This document shows positions 5,372-7,378 of a DNA stretch of 7,378 nt, piece after piece (the stretch's first letter is position 1; every line of letters starts with the position of its first letter). The translations under genes and the position numbers were made by a program. The stretch is from Pullilachnospira_A gallistercoris. Its GTDB lineage: Bacteria; Bacillota; Clostridia; Lachnospirales; Lachnospiraceae. The notes beneath the pieces are model-generated. The model saw only the letters and a program-made list of their open reading frames with translations, was not told where the DNA came from and searched no databases. Location: contig DVHM01000086.1 of NCBI GenBank assembly GCA_018712125.1, positions 1 to 7,378 of the forward strand, read 5' to 3'.

Positions 5372-7378
5372 ATGAGCATATATGATACCTTGAACGAACA
5401 GCAGAAGCAGGGTGTGTTTACCACCGAGGGACCGGTGCTGATTCTGGCGGGAGCCGGCAGCGGGAAAACCCGTGTGCTGACCCATCGGGTGGCCTACCTG
5501 ATTCAGGAAAAAGGGGTGGCCCCCTGGCATATTATGGCTATTACCTTTACCAACAAGGCGGCGGGAGAGATGCGCCAGCGGATCGATGATATGATTGACT
5601 ACGGCGCCGAGAGTATCTGGGTGGCGACTTTTCACTCTTCCTGTGTGCGGATTCTGCGTCGGTTCGCGGACCGGATGGGCTACGCGACCAATTTTACGAT
5701 CTATGACTCCGACGATCAGAAAACCCTCATGAAGGATATCTGCAAGCGTCTGGAAATCGACACGAAAATGTACAAGGAGAGGACTTTCCTCAATGAGATT
5801 TCCTCTGCAAAAAATGAGCTGATTTCCGATCAGGAATTTGCCAATCAGGCTATGGGAGATTTCCGCAAGACCAAGACTGCCCAGGTATACCGGGAGTATC
5901 AGGCGAGGCTCAAGCAGAACAACGCCATGGATTTTGACGATCTGATTATGAACACGGTGGAGCTATTGAAACTGGACCCGGAGGTGCTCAACTACTATCA
6001 GGAGAAATTCCAGTATGTGATGGTGGACGAGTATCAGGACACCAATACCGCCCAGTTCGAACTGGTGCGCCTGCTGGCCGGCGGGCGGAACAATCTCTGC
6101 GTGGTGGGAGACGACGATCAGTCCATCTACAAGTTCCGGGGAGCCAACATCTACAATATTCTCAATTTTGAAAAACATTTTCCTGACGCCACGGTCATCA
6201 AGCTGGAACAGAATTACCGTTCCACGGGGAATATTCTCGAGGCGGCCAACGGTGTGATCGCCAACAATGAGGGGCGGAAGGCAAAGCGGCTGTGGACTGA
6301 TGCCGGGAAGGGCGACAAGGTTTATTTTGAGCAGTTTGACAGCGCCTACGAGGAGGCGGATTTCATCGCAAGAGATATCGGAAGACGGGTGGCGAAGGGC
6401 GAGTACGCCTACGGGGACTGCGCGATCCTTTACCGCACCAACGCCCAGTCCCGTATGCTGGAGGAGAAGCTGATCGCTTCCAACATCCCCTACAAGATTG
6501 TGGGAGGCGTCAATTTCTATTCCAGAAAGGAGGTCAAGGACCTTCTGGCTTACTTAAAGACGGTGGACAATGCCCAGGATGAGCTGGCGGTGCGGCGGAT
6601 TATCAACATTCCCAAGAGAGGAATCGGTGCGGCCAGTCTGGCAAAGGTGGGCGCCTACGCGGAGGTCAACAGCCTGAATTTCTATCAGGCTCTGGAGCGG
6701 GCAAGGGAGATTCCGGGGCTGGGAAGGGCGGCAGGAAAGATCGAGCCCTTCGTGGAGCTGATTACCTCTCTGCGGGAACTGGCGGCTCTGGGCGGCGTCT
6801 CCGCGGTGCTTGAGGAAGTGCTGGAGCAGACCGGATATGTGCGGGAACTGGAAGCGGAGGATACGCCGGAGGCTCAGGCGAGGATTGAAAATATCGATGA
6901 GTTGATGAACAAGGCGATTTCCTATGAGCAGGAAAATGAGGAGCCGACCCTCAGCGGCTTTCTGGAGGAAGTGGCGCTGGTGGCGGATATCGACAGCCTG
7001 GCGGAGGACCAGAATTATGTGGTGCTGATGACTCTGCACAGCGCAAAGGGACTGGAATTTCCAAACGTCTACCTCTCCGGGATGGAGGATGGGCTCTTCC
7101 CGAGCTATATGAGCATTACCAGCGATGATGCCGAGGCGGAGCTGGAGGAGGAGCGGCGGCTGTGCTATGTGGGCATTACCAGGGCGAAGGAACATCTGAC
7201 CATTACCGGCGCGCGGATGCGGATGCAGCGTGGCGAGACTCAGTATCACAAGATTTCCCGTTTCGTCAAAGAGATTCCCGAGGAGGTGCTCTCGGGCAGT
7301 ACCTGGGAGCCGAAGTCCCGGGATTCCTTCCTGACTGAGGAACCCAGGCCGAAGCGGACGTCCCTCAAAAAACAGCCG
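5372..7378 (+). CDS. pcrA: PcrA/UvrD-type superfamily 1A DNA helicase (3' end outside window)
   Basis: The frame is open for 669 codons from ATG 5372 to the window edge; PcrA proteins are usually about 720-750 residues, so only the C-terminal tail is missing. All helicase motifs are present: Q motif LNEQQ (7-11), motif I GAGSGKT (27-33), Ia TFTNKAAGEM (58-67), II DEYQDT (219-224), III VVGDDDQSIYKFRGAN (244-259), IV QNYRST (280-285), V TLHSAKGLEFP (554-564) and VI RRLCYVGITRAKE (595-607). PcrA is a 3'-5' helicase acting in nucleotide excision repair, in clearing RecA or stalled transcription, and in rolling-circle plasmid replication. Motif III has F255 where B. stearothermophilus PcrA has the DNA-stacking Trp; from memory this is usual in clostridial versions. 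The charged, Pro-rich end (about 642-669) looks like the linker before the C-terminal Tudor-like RNA-polymerase-binding domain. It has its own promoter and leader and is not part of the envelope operon. UvrD/Rep-like naming is possible, but PcrA is the Firmicutes norm. Confidence 0.95.
   Translation, partial: MSIYDTLNEQQKQGVFTTEGPVLILAGAGSGKTRVLTHRVAYLIQEKGVAPWHIMAITFTNKAAGEMRQRIDDMIDYGAESIWVATFHSSCVRILRRFADRMGYATNFTIYDSDDQKTLMKDICKRLEIDTKMYKERTFLNEISSAKNELISDQEFANQAMGDFRKTKTAQVYREYQARLKQNNAMDFDDLIMNTVELLKLDPEVLNYYQEKFQYVMVDEYQDTNTAQFELVRLLAGGRNNLCVVGDDDQSIYKFRGANIYNILNFEKHFPDATVIKLEQNYRSTGNILEAANGVIANNEGRKAKRLWTDAGKGDKVYFEQFDSAYEEADFIARDIGRRVAKGEYAYGDCAILYRTNAQSRMLEEKLIASNIPYKIVGGVNFYSRKEVKDLLAYLKTVDNAQDELAVRRIINIPKRGIGAASLAKVGAYAEVNSLNFYQALERAREIPGLGRAAGKIEPFVELITSLRELAALGGVSAVLEEVLEQTGYVRELEAEDTPEAQARIENIDELMNKAISYEQENEEPTLSGFLEEVALVADIDSLAEDQNYVVLMTLHSAKGLEFPNVYLSGMEDGLFPSYMSITSDDAEAELEEERRLCYVGITRAKEHLTITGARMRMQRGETQYHKISRFVKEIPEEVLSGSTWEPKSRDSFLTEEPRPKRTSLKKQP

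Noticed and set aside
1..7378. Defence system, prophage, CRISPR array or mobile element
   Set aside because: No spaced direct repeats, transposase, integrase, phage structural gene or nuclease was seen; the helicase is a full-motif housekeeping PcrA type with no defence partner beside it in the window.

Overview
The window looks like chromosomal DNA of a low-to-mid GC Gram-positive anaerobe, most likely a member of the Lachnospiraceae or another Clostridia lineage. The evidence is the Shine-Dalgarno sites, the sigma-A type promoters with extended -10 boxes, U-tailed intrinsic terminators, a class B sortase, surface proteins ending in a PKTGD sorting signal, and the sequence style of the PcrA-type helicase. 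This assignment comes from gene style and recall, not from a search. All genes read on the + strand.

Region 1 (1-1500) holds two tandem, related, sortase-anchored surface proteins. The first is cut by the left edge of the window and only its C-terminal 111 residues are seen. The second is complete, with a signal peptide, a globular exported part, a Gly/Thr/Ser-rich stalk and a PKTGD-hydrophobic-RKK tail. Each is followed by its own intrinsic terminator. The second has a very good promoter (TTTACA-N17-TATAAT with TG extension). Similarity between the copies continues past the stop codons into the 3' untranslated region.

Region 2 (1550-5233) is a likely three-gene cell-envelope operon. It contains a polytopic Wzy/O-antigen-ligase-like protein with a TPR-like C-terminal tail, a LytR-CpsA-Psr (LCP) glycopolymer-peptidoglycan transferase, and a class B sortase, ending in a strong terminator. 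The sortase is the natural candidate to anchor the two upstream surface proteins. The ligase-like and LCP proteins suggest that a glycan is assembled or transferred outside the membrane and joined to peptidoglycan. The region therefore looks like a small module for decorating the wall with both protein and glycan. Whether the glycan and protein branches meet, for example by glycosylation of the Thr/Ser-rich stalks, is a hypothesis.

Region 3 (5234-7378) is a separate transcription unit: an extended -10 promoter, an inverted repeat around it, a leader predicted to fold right at the 5' end of the mRNA, and the first 669 codons of a PcrA/UvrD-type DNA helicase that runs off the right edge. It is a housekeeping repair gene with no evident functional tie to the envelope genes.

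No tRNA, rRNA, CRISPR array, insertion sequence or phage gene was seen. No gene-free stretch exceeds 300 bases; the longest is about 200 bases (337-538), which holds a terminator and a promoter.
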